A stretch of DNA of 64,000 nucleotides. It comes from Bradyrhizobium sp. LTSP885. Lineage in GTDB: Bacteria; Pseudomonadota; Alphaproteobacteria; Rhizobiales; Xanthobacteraceae. The stretch covers positions 45,722 through 109,721 of the forward strand of contig NZ_JYMT01000010.1 of the NCBI RefSeq assembly GCF_000938305.1, given 5' to 3'. This document shows positions 19,273 to 28,008 of the stretch, one piece after another. A program made the position numbers and the translations under genes. The notes under the pieces were generated by a model that saw only the letters and a program-made list of their open reading frames with translations, had not been told where the DNA came from and ran no database searches. The first letter of the stretch is position 1; each line of letters begins with the position of its first letter.

Positions 19273-20664
19273 ATGGTAAGTTCCAATTTAGACGTTTCCG
19301 AGATTTTTGTGGAGCGGGAAGGGCAGCGCGGTGCCATGCACACGCGTCACCTCAACGAGCAGCTCGTTCGCGTTCTCAAGACAATCGGTTACGATGTCGG
19401 CTTTCGCAAGGGGCAGGGTCAATACCTGTTCGATCGTCATGGTGACCGCTACCTCGATCTACTGAGCGGATTTGGCGTTTTTGCGGTTGGTCGCAATCAT
19501 CCGGCGCTGCGCACGGCGCTGAAGAGCGTGCTCGACGCCGATCTGCCAAATCTTGTGCAATTGGATGTCTCCACGCTGGCCGGCGTGCTCGCGGAACGGC
19601 TGCTGGAACATGTACCATATCTGGACAAGGTGTTCTTTGCCAATTCCGGCGCCGAGACCGTCGAGGCCGCGATCAAATTCGCGCGCGGCGCGACCGGCCG
19701 TCCCGGCATCGTCTACTGCACGCATTCGTTCCATGGCCTGTCCTATGGCGCGCTGTCGCTGACCGACGACACGAATTTCCGCGGCGGCTTCGAGCCGCTG
19801 TTGCCGGGTTGCACGGCGATTCCCTACAACGATCTCGAAGCGCTCGAAAAAGCTTTGTCGTCGCGACAGGTCGGCGCGTTCATCGTAGAGCCGATCCAGG
19901 GCAAGGGCGTCAACATGCCCACCGACGAGTTCCTGCCCGGCGCGCTGGCGCTGTGCCGCAAATACGGCACGCTGTTCATCGCCGACGAGATCCAGACCGG
20001 CATCGGCCGCACCGGAAAGTTCCTCGCGGTCGAGCATTGGGGCATCGAGCCCGACATGGTGCTGCTGGCCAAGGCGCTGTCCGGCGGACACGTGCCGATC
20101 GGCGCGCTGCTGACGCGCAAGAACATCTTCGACAAGATCTTCAACCAGATGGATCGTGCGGTCGTGCACGGCTCGACATTTGCGAAGAACGATCTGGCGA
20201 TGGCCGCCGGCATCGCAACGCTCGACGTCATGAAGGCCGAGAGGCTGGTCGAGCAGGCCGCCAAGCGCGGTGCCGAGCTGCGTCTTGCGCTGACGCGCAT
20301 GGTGCCGGGCTATGAGCTGATGAAGGAAGTCCGCGGCAAGGGCCTGATGATCGGCGTCGAATTCGGTCCGCCGAAATCGCTGCGGCTGAAGGCGTCGTGG
20401 AATCTGCTGGAGACCGCCAACAAGGGCCTGTTCTGCCAGCTCATCACCGTGCCGCTGTTCAAGGACCACAAGATCCTCACGCAAGTTGCCGGCCACGGCA
20501 GCCACACCATCAAGCTGTTGCCGCCGCTCGTCATCACCGAGGACGACTGCGCCTGGATCGAGAAGGCGTTCGACGAGGTGATCGCCGGTAGCCACAAGGT
20601 CCCCGGCGCGATCTGGTCGCTCGGCAAGACGCTGGTCGACAACGCGGTGCGCAAGTCGGCGTAA
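19273..20664 (+). CDS. hpnO: Hopanoid side-chain aminotransferase HpnO
   Basis: HpnO is a class III PLP aminotransferase needed for aminobacteriohopanetriol. The 463-residue protein shows the fold-type I features: NSGAETVE (124-131), IADEIQTGIGRTG with Asp238 for the pyridine nitrogen, and the Schiff-base lysine K267 in LLAKALSGGHVP. The class resembles ornithine and acetylornithine aminotransferases, but the gene's place at the end of the hopanoid island and its N-terminal extension fit HpnO. No good ribosome binding site precedes the ATG. Confidence 0.9.
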   Translation: MVSSNLDVSEIFVEREGQRGAMHTRHLNEQLVRVLKTIGYDVGFRKGQGQYLFDRHGDRYLDLLSGFGVFAVGRNHPALRTALKSVLDADLPNLVQLDVSTLAGVLAERLLEHVPYLDKVFFANSGAETVEAAIKFARGATGRPGIVYCTHSFHGLSYGALSLTDDTNFRGGFEPLLPGCTAIPYNDLEALEKALSSRQVGAFIVEPIQGKGVNMPTDEFLPGALALCRKYGTLFIADEIQTGIGRTGKFLAVEHWGIEPDMVLLAKALSGGHVPIGALLTRKNIFDKIFNQMDRAVVHGSTFAKNDLAMAAGIATLDVMKAERLVEQAAKRGAELRLALTRMVPGYELMKEVRGKGLMIGVEFGPPKSLRLKASWNLLETANKGLFCQLITVPLFKDHKILTQVAGHGSHTIKLLPPLVITEDDCAWIEKAFDEVIAGSHKVPGAIWSLGKTLVDNAVRKSA

Positions 20665-20675
20665 CACCTCAACAC

Positions 20676-20761
20676 GTAGCCCGGATGCAGCGCAGCGAAA
20701 TCCGGGATTCTCGAAACTTGCGAGACCGTTCCCGGATTGCGCTTCGCTTCATCCGGGCTAC
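20676..20761. repeat. REP-like palindromic element (GTAGCCCGGATG family)
   Basis: GTAGCCCGGATG (20676-20687) pairs with CATCCGGGCTAC (20750-20761), and further in ATCCGGGA pairs with TCCCGGAT. The 86-nt palindrome lies just after hpnO and before the convergent anti-sigma gene. It belongs to a repeat type scattered in Bradyrhizobium intergenic regions and probably also ends transcription from both sides. Confidence 0.8.
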
Positions 20762-20770
20762 GAGTCGATC

Positions 20771-21535
20771 TCACCCCTCCTTGTTCGCCTGCATCGCGGT
20801 CTCGAACTTGTCGCCGAACTCCGTGAGCTCGTCGGCGCCGATGTCGCTGACGGCCCAGTAGTTCAGGCCGCGGTCGCTCCAGCGGCGGATGTTGAAGCCC
20901 TGCAGCGTCGAGATCTTCGCCGCGCGGCGTTCGGTGTTCGCGGTCTGCGCCACGAACAAATTGATGACGTGCTGGCGTCGCTTGTAGACCACCGCGCCGA
21001 TCGCGCGTGCGTCGACGTAATCGAGCCGGCCGCCGACCAGCGTAAAGCCCTGCGCGGTGAGGTCGATCACCGGCGGCGAGACGTCGAGCTTGCCGTTGAA
21101 CCACGGCTTCACGGTGTGCTGGTCGGTCGAGACCACGTCGATGAGGTGGCCGGCCTGCAGCGAGCGCAGATGCGCCGACACCACCTCGGCCTCGATGCGC
21201 TGCGCGTCGTCATTGCGCAGCACGATCGCGACGAGGCCGGTCGCGGCCATCGCCGACACCGCGGAGCCCATCGCAAAGCCACGCAGCACGGAGCGCCGGC
21301 TCGGGGCGGCCTGCGGTTGCGGCAACGCCTTCTCGATCCTGCGGCGCAGCTCGAGCGGCGCCTTGTAGCGCAAGTCGGTCGCGGCCATCGCCTGGCTGAT
21401 CTCGCGATACTCCTGCATCAGCTCAGCGCAATGCGGGCAACCTTCGATGTGAGCTTCCACCTCGCGCGCATGGCCGGCATCGAGTTCGCCGTCGATCAGC
21501 GCGTGAAGCAGCACTTCAGCTTCCTCGCATGTCAT
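20771..21535 (-). CDS. Membrane anti-sigma factor (zinc-finger type)
   Basis: A 254-residue anti-sigma factor. The cytoplasmic N-terminus has the zinc-finger anti-sigma pattern with H29, C33 and C36 (HIEGCPHC) and C3. A helix at about 85-106 crosses the membrane, and a periplasmic domain of about 150 residues follows. The start overlaps the stop of the upstream ECF sigma gene by four bases, the usual arrangement for a cognate pair. It should hold that sigma factor inactive until an envelope signal arrives; the signal is not evident from the sequence. Confidence 0.88.
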   Translation of the reverse strand: MTCEEAEVLLHALIDGELDAGHAREVEAHIEGCPHCAELMQEYREISQAMAATDLRYKAPLELRRRIEKALPQPQAAPSRRSVLRGFAMGSAVSAMAATGLVAIVLRNDDAQRIEAEVVSAHLRSLQAGHLIDVVSTDQHTVKPWFNGKLDVSPPVIDLTAQGFTLVGGRLDYVDARAIGAVVYKRRQHVINLFVAQTANTERRAAKISTLQGFNIRRWSDRGLNYWAVSDIGADELTEFGDKFETAMQANKEG

Positions 21536-22089
21536 TTCACTTGCTCCTGTTCCGCAAGCCAGGCCGTTCGCAGCATGGCGCGGGCGCGCGCGAGGCGGGA
21601 CATCACGGTGCCGACTGGCACGGCGGCGACATCGGCGATCTCGCGATATGAAAGATTCTGGATTTCCCTGAGCACGAAGGTCTCGCGGAACGGCTCGGCG
21701 AGCGCTGCGATCAGCTTGCGCACGACGTCGCCGTCGAAGCGGCGCAGCATCTGCCGTTCCGGGTTGTCAGGGGTTTCGTGCCACATCGGCGCCTGCTCGG
21801 CGCTCTCAGGCACCTCCTCGACGGCGGTGGGGGCGGTCTTGCGCCGCGCAAATTCGGCGCGGCAGACATTGCGCAGGATCGCGAACAGCCACGGTTTCAT
21901 CGCCGGCCCCCGGTAGCTGTCGAAATGCTTGTAGGCGCGCAAGTAACAGTCCTGCACCGCATCCTCGGCGTCGGCCGCATCGCGCAGCAGATAGCGCGCC
22001 AGCGTGTAGGCATCGTCGAGATAGGGCAGCGCGGCCTCGCGAAAGCGCCGCGCCTTTTCGGGATCGTCTTGCGACGTATTGACGACCAT
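21532..22089 (-). CDS. ECF-family RNA polymerase sigma factor
   Basis: A 185-residue sigma-70 factor with only regions 2 and 4: region 2 around YLLRDAADAEDAVQDCYLRAYKHFDSYRG is visible near residues 30-60, and region 4 has the helix-turn-helix LSYREIADVAAVPVGTVMSRLARAR near the C-terminus. ATG 22089 follows AGGA with 6-nt spacing; the frame is open to 22200 but that would overlap the cupredoxin gene. It is coupled to the anti-sigma factor by an ATGA overlap and is the third gene of a four-gene operon. Confidence 0.92.
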   Translation of the reverse strand: MVVNTSQDDPEKARRFREAALPYLDDAYTLARYLLRDAADAEDAVQDCYLRAYKHFDSYRGPAMKPWLFAILRNVCRAEFARRKTAPTAVEEVPESAEQAPMWHETPDNPERQMLRRFDGDVVRKLIAALAEPFRETFVLREIQNLSYREIADVAAVPVGTVMSRLARARAMLRTAWLAEQEQVK

Positions 22090-22183
22090 CGTGTCCTGCC
22101 CGGCATGTCCTGAGACGGCTGGCGCCCGGCCGGCGGCGGAAGGCCACTGGCCGGGCATGGTTGTGACGATATGGCTGGACACG

Positions 22184-22528
22184 TTACCCAACCTTGACAC
22201 TGCCTGTCATGTGCGGATGCAGCGAACAGAAATACTTGTATTCGCCCGGGTCCGTGAAGGTGAACGAGAAGCTGCCGTCGGTATCCATCGTTTTCGACCG
22301 GAACTTGCCCGCGCATACCACGGTATGCGGGATGTCGTCGCGGTTGGTCCAGGTCACGGTGGTGCCGACCTTCACATTGAGCTGGGCCGGCTCGAACACG
22401 AAGTTGTCGATATGGACCGCGACGCCATCGGCTTTTGCCGCGGTGTCTTCGGCGCGGGCCATCGAGACAGGCAGGAGCATGGTCGCGACCACGGCAATGC
22501 CGAAGTCGCGGCGATTGATCGAACTCAT
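22184..22528 (-). CDS. Amicyanin-like cupredoxin, Tat-exported
   Basis: A 114-residue small blue-copper protein. It begins with a twin-arginine signal (NRRDFG, then a hydrophobic stretch to about residue 26). The copper ligands can be read directly: H68 in DIPHTV and C101, H104 and M107 in YFCSLHPHM, the C-X2-H-X2-M spacing of amicyanin. It should carry single electrons in the periplasm. It follows the metallophosphoesterase after 18 nt and precedes the ECF sigma gene. Confidence 0.9.
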   Translation of the reverse strand: MSSINRRDFGIAVVATMLLPVSMARAEDTAAKADGVAVHIDNFVFEPAQLNVKVGTTVTWTNRDDIPHTVVCAGKFRSKTMDTDGSFSFTFTDPGEYKYFCSLHPHMTGSVKVG

Positions 22529-22546
22529 GGCTCAGTCGTCCTTCTC

Positions 22547-23497
22547 TCAGCCCTGCAGCGGCGTGTCGATGATCGCGAGGCGCTCGGTGCCCTGCTTGAA
22601 GTTGATGTGGGCGACGCCGAGCATGCTGCGCAGCTTGGCATCCTCGACCTTCATCGGGCCGGGCGAGGGCGCAGCGCCCGGTGCCGGCTGCGGGAAGGCG
22701 GTGGAGCGCGCGGTGTGGAAGGTGACGTTGCCCTCGACCTTCTGCATCACCTGGTGGATGTGGCCGTTGAGCACGGTGACGGAGCCAAAACCCTTGACGT
22801 ATTCCAGCGCGCGGCCACCGTCCTCGGTGCCCCAGCCCCATTGCGGATACACAGTCCACAGCGGGATGTGGGCGAACAGCACGATCGGCGTCGATTTCGA
22901 GCGGCCCTTGAGGTCGTCCTCGAGCCATTCCAGTTGCTCGTTGCCGAGATTGCCGAGGCCGCCGCCCTTGAGGTCGACGACGTTGACGAGGCCGACGAAG
23001 TGGACGCCGCCGGCATCGAAGGAATAATAGCCGGCGCCCTTGGTGCCCTTGCCATAGCGCTCCTTGTAGAGCTTGACCTCCTCGTCGATGAAGTCGTGCT
23101 CACCGGGCACATAATGCACGTCGAGCTTGCTCTGCGAGATAATGCGGTCGGCATCGTCGAATTCCTTGGCTTTCGACAGATGCGTGATGTCGCCGGTGTG
23201 GATCATGAAGGACGGCTTGATCGGCATCGCGCGGACCTGGTTGATGGCCTCTTCCAGCGTGCCGTTGGCGTTCGGATTTGCGGGCTTGTCGAAGCCGACA
23301 TGGCTGTCGCTGATCTGCATGAATGTCATGCCGGCCGGCTCCGCGGCCGCGGCCGAGCCGACAATGCCGAGCGAATGCGGCACGCCGCCGGTGATTGTCC
23401 ACAGCACGCCGGTGCCGGCCCAGGTCATGCATTCCAGCACCTTGCGCCGGCTGACGCCTTTGTCCTCATCGTGATGGTCGTGATCGTGTCCGCTCAT
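22547..23497 (-). CDS. Tat-exported metallophosphoesterase
   Basis: A 316-residue calcineurin-like phosphoesterase with the dinuclear-metal motifs in order: SDSHVGF, HTGDITH, PGEHDF, AHIPL and NGHIHQ. The N-terminus is His/Asp-rich (DHDHHDEDK) and leads into a twin-arginine signal, SRRKVLE, with a hydrophobic core to about residue 52. GGGAG precedes the ATG. It is the first gene of the operon that continues with cupredoxin, ECF sigma and anti-sigma genes. The substrate is unknown. Confidence 0.9.
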   Translation of the reverse strand: MSGHDHDHHDEDKGVSRRKVLECMTWAGTGVLWTITGGVPHSLGIVGSAAAAEPAGMTFMQISDSHVGFDKPANPNANGTLEEAINQVRAMPIKPSFMIHTGDITHLSKAKEFDDADRIISQSKLDVHYVPGEHDFIDEEVKLYKERYGKGTKGAGYYSFDAGGVHFVGLVNVVDLKGGGLGNLGNEQLEWLEDDLKGRSKSTPIVLFAHIPLWTVYPQWGWGTEDGGRALEYVKGFGSVTVLNGHIHQVMQKVEGNVTFHTARSTAFPQPAPGAAPSPGPMKVEDAKLRSMLGVAHINFKQGTERLAIIDTPLQG

Positions 23498-23740
23498 GGC
23501 AAAGTCTCCCGTGGTGCCCAGAGATTGGGGTTTCCGGAGACGTTATTGGCGGGGGTGGGGGTTTATTCCCGCGGCCCTGGGTGGAGCGGGGAGCGGCGAT
23601 GACGATTTCGTGAGCGGGCGCCGCGGCCCGGGCCGCTCGATTATGAACGGCCGCAACAAAGCTGTCTTGCAACCGTCAGCACAGTGTCAGCGCTCCCGCG
23701 TAACGATGCCGGACTTTAATCGCCACACCGGGAGAGCGAC

Positions 23741-23956
23741 ATGAGCGACCACGCAGGCGTTGATCATCATCACAAGGCGGCCGAACATCACGAGCATGCT
23801 GCAAAGCACCATCGCGAAGCCGCCAAGCACCACGAAGCGGGCGATCACGACAAGGCGGCGCATCACGCCCACAGCGCCCACGGTCATGCCAGCCACGCCG
23901 AGCATCACCACACCGAGGCCAGCCGGCACCACGCCGAGCACCACGGTCACCATTGA
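23741..23956 (+). CDS. Histidine-rich mini-protein, probable metal binder
   Basis: A 71-residue soluble protein with 27 histidines (38%), mixed with Ala, Glu, Lys, Asp and Ser in a repeating pattern like EHH, KHH and AHH. There are no cysteines, no signal peptide and no membrane helix. The spacing suits one amphipathic helix or a disordered metal sponge for nickel, zinc, cobalt or copper. GGGAGAG before the ATG is a clear ribosome binding site, and the gene has its own terminator. Codons are normal for the genome. Proteins of this sort appear as hypothetical in Bradyrhizobium; a metal-buffer role is inferred from composition alone. Confidence 0.8.
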   Translation: MSDHAGVDHHHKAAEHHEHAAKHHREAAKHHEAGDHDKAAHHAHSAHGHASHAEHHHTEASRHHAEHHGHH

Positions 23957-23985
23957 TTCGTTTCAGTACTGCGTGAGTGGCTTGC

Positions 23986-24013
23986 CGCCGTCCCCGCAAG
24001 GGGACGGCGTTTT
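23986..24013 (+). terminator. Terminator of the His-rich gene
   Basis: A perfect 10-bp stem CGCCGTCCCC / GGGGACGGCG with a GCAA tetraloop and a TTTT run. It lies 30 nt after the His-rich gene. Confidence 0.9.
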
Positions 24014-24044
24014 CTTTGGTGTTCAACCGCCTCCGAAGGCGGCG

Positions 24045-24947
24045 CTAATCTGCCCGCACGGCGAACGTCCTGAGCGATTGCAGCAGAAGCTCCGGCGTTT
24101 CCTGGGCGACGCAATGTCCGACGCCATCGAACGACATCCGGCTCGTATGGGGTATCAGCGCCGCGGCGCGGTCGGCCATCAGTCTGTAGACTGGCTCCGA
24201 CTGCCCGGCGGTGGCGATGCGGACCGGGCACGTGATCTCGGAGAGCCAGGGAAACGGATTGCCGCGCGCGTCACCGGTGTAGACCTGCTCCATCGCCTGG
24301 AAGATCGGCAGCAGCAGTGCGGACTCGATCTCGGGCGTGCAGTGCAGCCGAACGCGGTCGTCGCCAAGCCGCTCAAATCCGTGATGCACATAGGCCCACA
24401 GCGCCGGCTCGGTCCATGGCGCAAACGCAGGTGCCGTGCGTAGCCGCTGGAACAGGACCTCCGCGCTCTCGAACTCCGCCCGGCGGCGCAGCGCGCCCTC
24501 CACCGACGCTGCTGACATAGCGCTCAAGCCCTGGGTGCGCGGCGCGTGTGGATCCATCACCGTCGGCTCCATCACGAACAGACGCGCAAAGCGTTCGGGC
24601 AGCAGCTTTGCCGCGAGCAGCAGATCAGTGGCGCCGGCACTGTGGCCGATGCCGTAGATGCCATGGAGATCGAGTTGATCGACAACCCTGCAAAGATCTT
24701 CGGCAAAATCCTGGAAATGATAGCGGTCGGCTGATGGCTTGTGGCTAAGGCCATGGCCGCGACGATCCAGTGCATAGACCGTGTAGTCGGCGGCCAGCGC
24801 CTCCGCGACTTCGGTCCAGACCTCGGCGACGAAGCCGGTGCCGTGCAGCAGCAGCGCCGGCGGCCTGTCTGAGTACGGCTCGCCCCATCGCGCCAGCGCG
24901 ATCGGCGCGCTGGCGTCGCCAACGAACAGTCGTGTCGGGGGAGACAT
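24045..24947 (-). CDS. Alpha/beta hydrolase
   Basis: A 300-residue alpha/beta-hydrolase fold enzyme. The oxyanion-hole motif LLLHGTG is near residue 35, the nucleophile elbow GHSAG near residue 102, and the catalytic histidine is in DGVGHCV near the C-terminus. The cap region lies between about 130 and 215. ATG 24947 leaves a 7-nt gap to the GMC oxidoreductase gene upstream; an in-frame start at 24965 would overlap that gene. The two probably form an operon. The substrate is not predictable. Confidence 0.85.
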   Translation of the reverse strand: MSPPTRLFVGDASAPIALARWGEPYSDRPPALLLHGTGFVAEVWTEVAEALAADYTVYALDRRGHGLSHKPSADRYHFQDFAEDLCRVVDQLDLHGIYGIGHSAGATDLLLAAKLLPERFARLFVMEPTVMDPHAPRTQGLSAMSAASVEGALRRRAEFESAEVLFQRLRTAPAFAPWTEPALWAYVHHGFERLGDDRVRLHCTPEIESALLLPIFQAMEQVYTGDARGNPFPWLSEITCPVRIATAGQSEPVYRLMADRAAALIPHTSRMSFDGVGHCVAQETPELLLQSLRTFAVRAD

Positions 24948-24954
24948 CGGCTTG

Positions 24955-26574
24955 CTACCGCGCATCCTGCAAAATCATCGCCGCCGCCTTCTCCGCGATC
25001 ATCGCGGTCGGCGTGTTGGTATTGCCCGAGGTGATGGTCGGCATCACAGAGGCATCGGCGATGCGCAGGCCGTCGAGACCGTAGAAGCGCAGGCGCTCGT
25101 CGACCACGGCCATCGGATCGCTCGCGATCCCCATCTTCGCGGTGCCGACGGGGTGGAAGATCGTGGTGCCGATGTCGCCGGCGGCCTTCGCCAGTGACGC
25201 ATCGTCGTCGCCGACGGAGGGGCCGGGCAGGAACTCCTCGGGGTGATACTGCTCCAGCGCTTTCTGCTTCATCAGCCGCCGCGTGGTGCGGATCGCGTCG
25301 GCTGCGACTTGGCGGTCGTCGTCGGTCGACAGGTAATTTGGCGCGATCGACGGCTTGTCGTCGAGTGCCGCCGAGCGGATCCGCACGGTGCCGCGCGAGG
25401 TCGGCTGCAGATTGCAGGCGCTGACCGTGATCGCGGGAAAGCGATGCAGGGGATCGCCGAACTTGTCGAGCGACAGCGGCTGCACATGGAACTGGATGTT
25501 GGCGCGCGAGCGCGTCGAATCCGAGCGGGTGAAGATGCCGAGCTGCGACGGCGCCATGGTCAGCGGACCGCGGCGCCGCAACGCATAGTCGAGCCCCATC
25601 AGGCCGCGGCGGATCAGATTGTAATAGGTCTCGTTCAGCGTCCGCACGCCCGAGACCTTGTAGATCGCGCGCTGCTGCAGATGGTCTTGCAGATTGTGGC
25701 CGATGCCCTGGCGGTCGAGCACGATGTCGATGCCGAGCGGCGACAGCCATTCGGAGGGGCCGATGCCGGAACGGTGCAACACTTGGGTCGATCCGATCGC
25801 GCCGGCGCAGAGGATCACTTCACCCTTGGCGCGCGCCTCCATCACCTCGTCGCCCTGCCGGAACTCGACGCCGGTGGCGCGGCCGCTCTCGATCACCAGG
25901 CGGTCGACCAGCACATTGGTCTCGAGCCGCAGATTGGCGCGGTTCAGCACCGGCTTGAGGAAGCCGCGCGCCGACGACCAGCGCCGGCCGCGCTTCTGGT
26001 TGACGTGGAAATAGCTGGTGCCTTCGTTGTCGCCGGTGTTGAAATCGCCGATGCGCTTGATGCCCATCTCCTCCGCGGCATCGCCGACCGCGTCGAGGAT
26101 TTTCCACGACAGCCTGGGCGCCTCGATGCGCCAGCCACCGCCGGCACCGTGGTGCTCGCTCTCGCCGAGAAAGTGATCCTCCAGCCGCTTGAAAGACGGC
26201 AGCACGTCGCTGTAGCTCCAGCCCGTCAGGCCAAGCTGCCGCCAATGATCGTAATCCGCGGCCTGTCCGCGCATCGAGATCATGGCGTTGATCGCCGACG
26301 AGCCGCCGATCACCTTGCCGCGCGGATAGGCCAGCGCGCGGCCGTTCAGGCCGGGTTCGGCCTCGGTTTTGAACATCCAGTCCGAGCGCGGATTGCCGAT
26401 CGCGAAGAGATAGCCGACCGGGATGTGAAACCAGATCCAGTTGTCGTTGCCGCCGGCTTCCAGCAGCAGCACGCGCTTTTTCGGATCGGCGGACAGGCGG
26501 TTGGCCATGATGCAGCCGGCCGTGCCTGCGCCGACGATAATGTAGTCGAAATCACCCTCGAGCCTTCGCGGCAT
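24955..26574 (-). CDS. GMC-family FAD oxidoreductase
   Basis: A 539-residue glucose-methanol-choline oxidoreductase, similar to choline and other alcohol dehydrogenases. The FAD Rossmann motif is DYIIVGAGTAGCIMANRL at the N-terminus, the GMC signature GKVIGGSSAINAM near residue 90, and the C-terminal catalytic region contains FHPVGTAKMG, with the active-site histidine, and SGNTNTPTAMIAEKAA. ATG 26574 is preferred over TTG 26592 because GGGAA lies upstream and the FAD motif then sits at the usual distance. It is probably co-transcribed with the hydrolase downstream. Confidence 0.9.
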   Translation of the reverse strand: MPRRLEGDFDYIIVGAGTAGCIMANRLSADPKKRVLLLEAGGNDNWIWFHIPVGYLFAIGNPRSDWMFKTEAEPGLNGRALAYPRGKVIGGSSAINAMISMRGQAADYDHWRQLGLTGWSYSDVLPSFKRLEDHFLGESEHHGAGGGWRIEAPRLSWKILDAVGDAAEEMGIKRIGDFNTGDNEGTSYFHVNQKRGRRWSSARGFLKPVLNRANLRLETNVLVDRLVIESGRATGVEFRQGDEVMEARAKGEVILCAGAIGSTQVLHRSGIGPSEWLSPLGIDIVLDRQGIGHNLQDHLQQRAIYKVSGVRTLNETYYNLIRRGLMGLDYALRRRGPLTMAPSQLGIFTRSDSTRSRANIQFHVQPLSLDKFGDPLHRFPAITVSACNLQPTSRGTVRIRSAALDDKPSIAPNYLSTDDDRQVAADAIRTTRRLMKQKALEQYHPEEFLPGPSVGDDDASLAKAAGDIGTTIFHPVGTAKMGIASDPMAVVDERLRFYGLDGLRIADASVMPTITSGNTNTPTAMIAEKAAAMILQDAR

Positions 26575-26628
26575 GTCGTCGTTTCCCGGCAAGCGTCCTT
26601 GTTGGGTCCGTATTAGTCAGACGCGGCC

Positions 26629-26647
26629 CGCCGGGACAAGCCCGGCG
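26629..26647. repeat. Short REP-like hairpin between divergent genes
   Basis: CGCCGGG and CCCGGCG flank the loop ACAAG, the same loop as in the hairpin at 2-22. It lies between the divergent GMC and M20 genes, so here it cannot be a simple terminator. Confidence 0.5.
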
Positions 26648-26744
26648 CCAGAGGCAGGGCGGTACCGCTTGGGCGCTGTTGGGTGGACCGGCCCTTGCAT
26701 GCTAGACAGGACCAAGCCATCCAACCCCTGAGGCCAGAATTCCC

Positions 26745-27917
26745 ATGCCAATCGTCAACCGCGTCGCCGATCTGCAACCCGATATCCAGGCCTGGCGCCG
26801 CGACATCCATGAACACCCCGAATTGCTCTACGATGTGCACCGCACTGCATCATTCGTGGCCGATCGTCTGCGGGAGTTCGGCTGCGATGAGGTCGTGACC
26901 GGTCTCGGCCAGACCGGCGTGGTCGGCGTCATCAAGGGCAAGAAGCCGGCCGGCAGCGGCGACGTCAAGGTGATCGGCCTGCGCGCCGACATGGACGCGC
27001 TGCCGATCCACGAAGAGACCAACCTGCCTTACGCCTCCAAGACGCCGGGCAAGATGCACGCCTGCGGCCATGACGGCCACACCGCGATGCTGCTCGGCGC
27101 CGCGCGCTATCTCGCCGAGACGCGGAACTTCGCCGGTACCACGGTGGTGATCTTCCAGCCGGCCGAAGAGGGCGGCGCCGGCGCGGCCGCGATGATCAAG
27201 GACGGCCTGATGGACCGCTTCGGCATCGAGCAGGTCTACGGCATGCACAACGGCCCGGGGATTCCGATCGGCTCGTTCGCGATCCGCTCCGGCCCGATCA
27301 TGGCTGCGACCGACGAGGTCAACATCAGCATCGAAGGGCTCGGCGGCCACGCCGCGCGTCCGCACAAATGCATCGATTCCGTGATGGTCGGTGCGCAACT
27401 GATCACGGCGCTGCAGTCGATCGTGTCGCGCAGCGTCGATCCGCTCGACTCCGCCGTGATCTCGATCTGCGAATTCCACGCCGGCAACGCCCGCAACGTG
27501 ATCCCGCAGACCGCAGAGTTGCGCGGCACCGTTCGCACCCTGACCCCGGAAGTCCGGCAACTGATCGAGAAGCGCGTCGGCGAAGTGGTCAAGGGCGTGG
27601 CCCTGCTGACCGGCGCCAGGATCGATCTCACCTACAAGCGTGGCTATCCCGTCACCGTCAACCACCGTTCACAGACCGAATTTGCGACCCGCATCGCGAA
27701 GGACGTCGCCGGCGAGGCCAATGTGCACGAAATGCCGCCGCTGATGGGCGGTGAGGATTTTTCCTACATGCTGGAAGCGCGGCCCGGCGCCTTCATCTTC
27801 TGCGGCAACGGCGACAGCGCCGGCCTGCATCACCCCGCCTACAATTTCAACGACGAGGCGATCGTTTACGGCAGCTCTTATTTCGTCAAGATCGTGGAGA
27901 ACGCGCTGGCGGCGTGA
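26745..27917 (+). CDS. M20-family amidohydrolase
   Basis: A 390-residue zinc peptidase/aminoacylase of the M20D type (hippurate hydrolase, IAA-amino acid hydrolase, N-acyl-amino acid deacylase). Metal-binding and catalytic motifs are clear: MHACGHDGHTAMLLG near residue 105, the catalytic EEGGAGA near residue 140, and the C-terminal PLMGGEDFSYM. The dimerisation domain lies between about 185 and 295. It hydrolyses an N-acyl amino acid, but the sequence does not show which. A strong terminator follows. Confidence 0.92.
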   Translation: MPIVNRVADLQPDIQAWRRDIHEHPELLYDVHRTASFVADRLREFGCDEVVTGLGQTGVVGVIKGKKPAGSGDVKVIGLRADMDALPIHEETNLPYASKTPGKMHACGHDGHTAMLLGAARYLAETRNFAGTTVVIFQPAEEGGAGAAAMIKDGLMDRFGIEQVYGMHNGPGIPIGSFAIRSGPIMAATDEVNISIEGLGGHAARPHKCIDSVMVGAQLITALQSIVSRSVDPLDSAVISICEFHAGNARNVIPQTAELRGTVRTLTPEVRQLIEKRVGEVVKGVALLTGARIDLTYKRGYPVTVNHRSQTEFATRIAKDVAGEANVHEMPPLMGGEDFSYMLEARPGAFIFCGNGDSAGLHHPAYNFNDEAIVYGSSYFVKIVENALAA

Positions 27918-27946
27918 ACTCGCAACGACGGCATCATCCGAAATGC

Positions 27947-27978
27947 AAAAAGGCCCGCACTTGACGTGCGGGCCTTTT
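27947..27978. terminator. Bidirectional terminator between M20 gene and pit
   Basis: The stem AAAAGGCCCGCAC / GTGCGGGCCTTTT with a 5-nt loop (TTGAC) separates the convergent genes at 26745-27917 (+) and 28009-29631 (-). Confidence 0.9.
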
Positions 27979-28008
27979 CGTTGGCGCTACCGCGCCAAGA
28001 TGTTGGCG

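Noticed and set aside
23538..23569. GGGAATAAA and CGTC on the minus strand, as an ECF promoter for the phosphoesterase operon.
   Set aside because: Spacing is longer than typical ECF promoters and I could not match it to a known group.
23653..23677. GCAAC-N16-CGTC upstream of the His-rich gene, as a possible EcfG promoter.
   Set aside because: Two mismatches to the consensus, one in each box; too weak to list as a promoter.
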